NCBI GenBank assembly: GCA_029260695.1
Contig: JAJDCT010000103.1
Coordinates: 1 to 5,141, forward strand
Direction of reading: 5' to 3'
DNA: 5,141 nt
Source: Phycisphaeraceae bacterium
GTDB taxonomy: Bacteria > Planctomycetota > Phycisphaerae > Phycisphaerales > Phycisphaeraceae
Part shown: piece after piece, positions 5,010 to 5,141 of the stretch
Position numbering within the stretch: position 1 is the stretch's first letter
Layout of the letters: each line of letters begins with the position of its first letter
The notes under the pieces: generated by a model
Database searches by the model: none
Told to the model about the DNA's origin: nothing
Seen by the model: only the letters and a program-made list of their open reading frames with translations
Position numbers and translations under genes: made by a program

Positions 5010-5141
5010 CTACGCCGCGATCCAACACGACGGGCAGGCGCACGGCTCGCAGGCCGCCTCGATCACCCGACCGATCTTCGCGGTCATCGCCTCGTCCAGC
5101 CCAACAAACTCCACGCCGTAGACGTGCCTGTGAAAACCCAC
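5010..5141 (-). CDS. C-terminal end of a probable PilZ-domain protein with cysteine-rich tail (partial)
   Basis: Forty-three codons of a minus-strand gene enter from the right edge and end in TAG at 5012-5010. The stretch RHVYGVEFVGLDEAMTAKIG, followed by RVIEAA, resembles the last strand and helix of PilZ domains, where a GVxFVxLD strand is followed by a helix. PilZ domains bind cyclic di-GMP. The diagnostic RxxxR and (D/N)xSxxG motifs would lie outside the window, so binding cannot be judged. The protein then ends in a tail with four clustered cysteines, CEPCACPSC, and WIAA. This tail could hold a metal ion, but that is speculation. The reading frame was chosen because one alternative frame closes early and the other gives an arginine-rich sequence with no protein character. 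The gene converges on cimA. Confidence 0.5.
   Translation of the reverse strand: MGFHRHVYGVEFVGLDEAMTAKIGRVIEAACEPCACPSCWIAA

Overview
The window is GC-rich and densely coded. It looks like a chromosomal segment of an aerobic bacterium with an aa3- or caa3-type terminal oxidase. The weak Shine-Dalgarno signals, the form of the proteins and a heme A cluster followed by an ABC ATPase suggest a planctomycete, perhaps Phycisphaerae. That placement is inference from style and was not tested by a search.

Left part (1-2828, all minus strand): a three-gene operon read from right to left. Heme A synthase (ctaA/COX15, 1641-2828) is followed after 19 bp by protoheme IX farnesyltransferase (ctaB, 656-1621). 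After a further 56 bp comes the ATPase subunit of an ABC exporter (1-599), which runs off the left edge. CtaB converts heme B to heme O and CtaA oxidises heme O to heme A, the cofactor of cytochrome c oxidase. The ABC ATPase is a common companion of such clusters but its substrate is unknown.

Centre (2829-3097): a 269-bp divergent control region, the most interesting part of the window. On the minus strand a perfect TATAAT box and a GGAG ribosome site serve ctaA. On the plus strand a strong promoter (TTGATA, 16 bp, TATACT) drives a short leader RNA. It encodes an 18-residue peptide with five isoleucines, MQRAAAIIIEIAIQTSPR, followed by mutually exclusive protector, antiterminator and terminator helices and a six-T run. 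This has the full architecture of a ribosome-mediated isoleucine attenuator, with a start codon so close to the predicted transcription start that the peptide would be translated from a leaderless or nearly leaderless mRNA.

Right part (3098-4738, plus strand): cimA, (R)-citramalate synthase, the first enzyme of the threonine-independent route to isoleucine. The leader therefore senses the end product of the pathway that its gene opens. The C-terminal LeuA-type regulatory domain of the enzyme suggests a second layer of control by feedback inhibition.

Right end (4739-5141): 271 bp without a convincing gene up to 5009, holding a 52-bp near-perfect palindrome of REP type between two convergent genes. 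The 3' end of a minus-strand gene follows (5010-5141), probably a PilZ-domain protein with a cysteine-rich tail. No rRNA, tRNA, CRISPR array or insertion sequence was seen.
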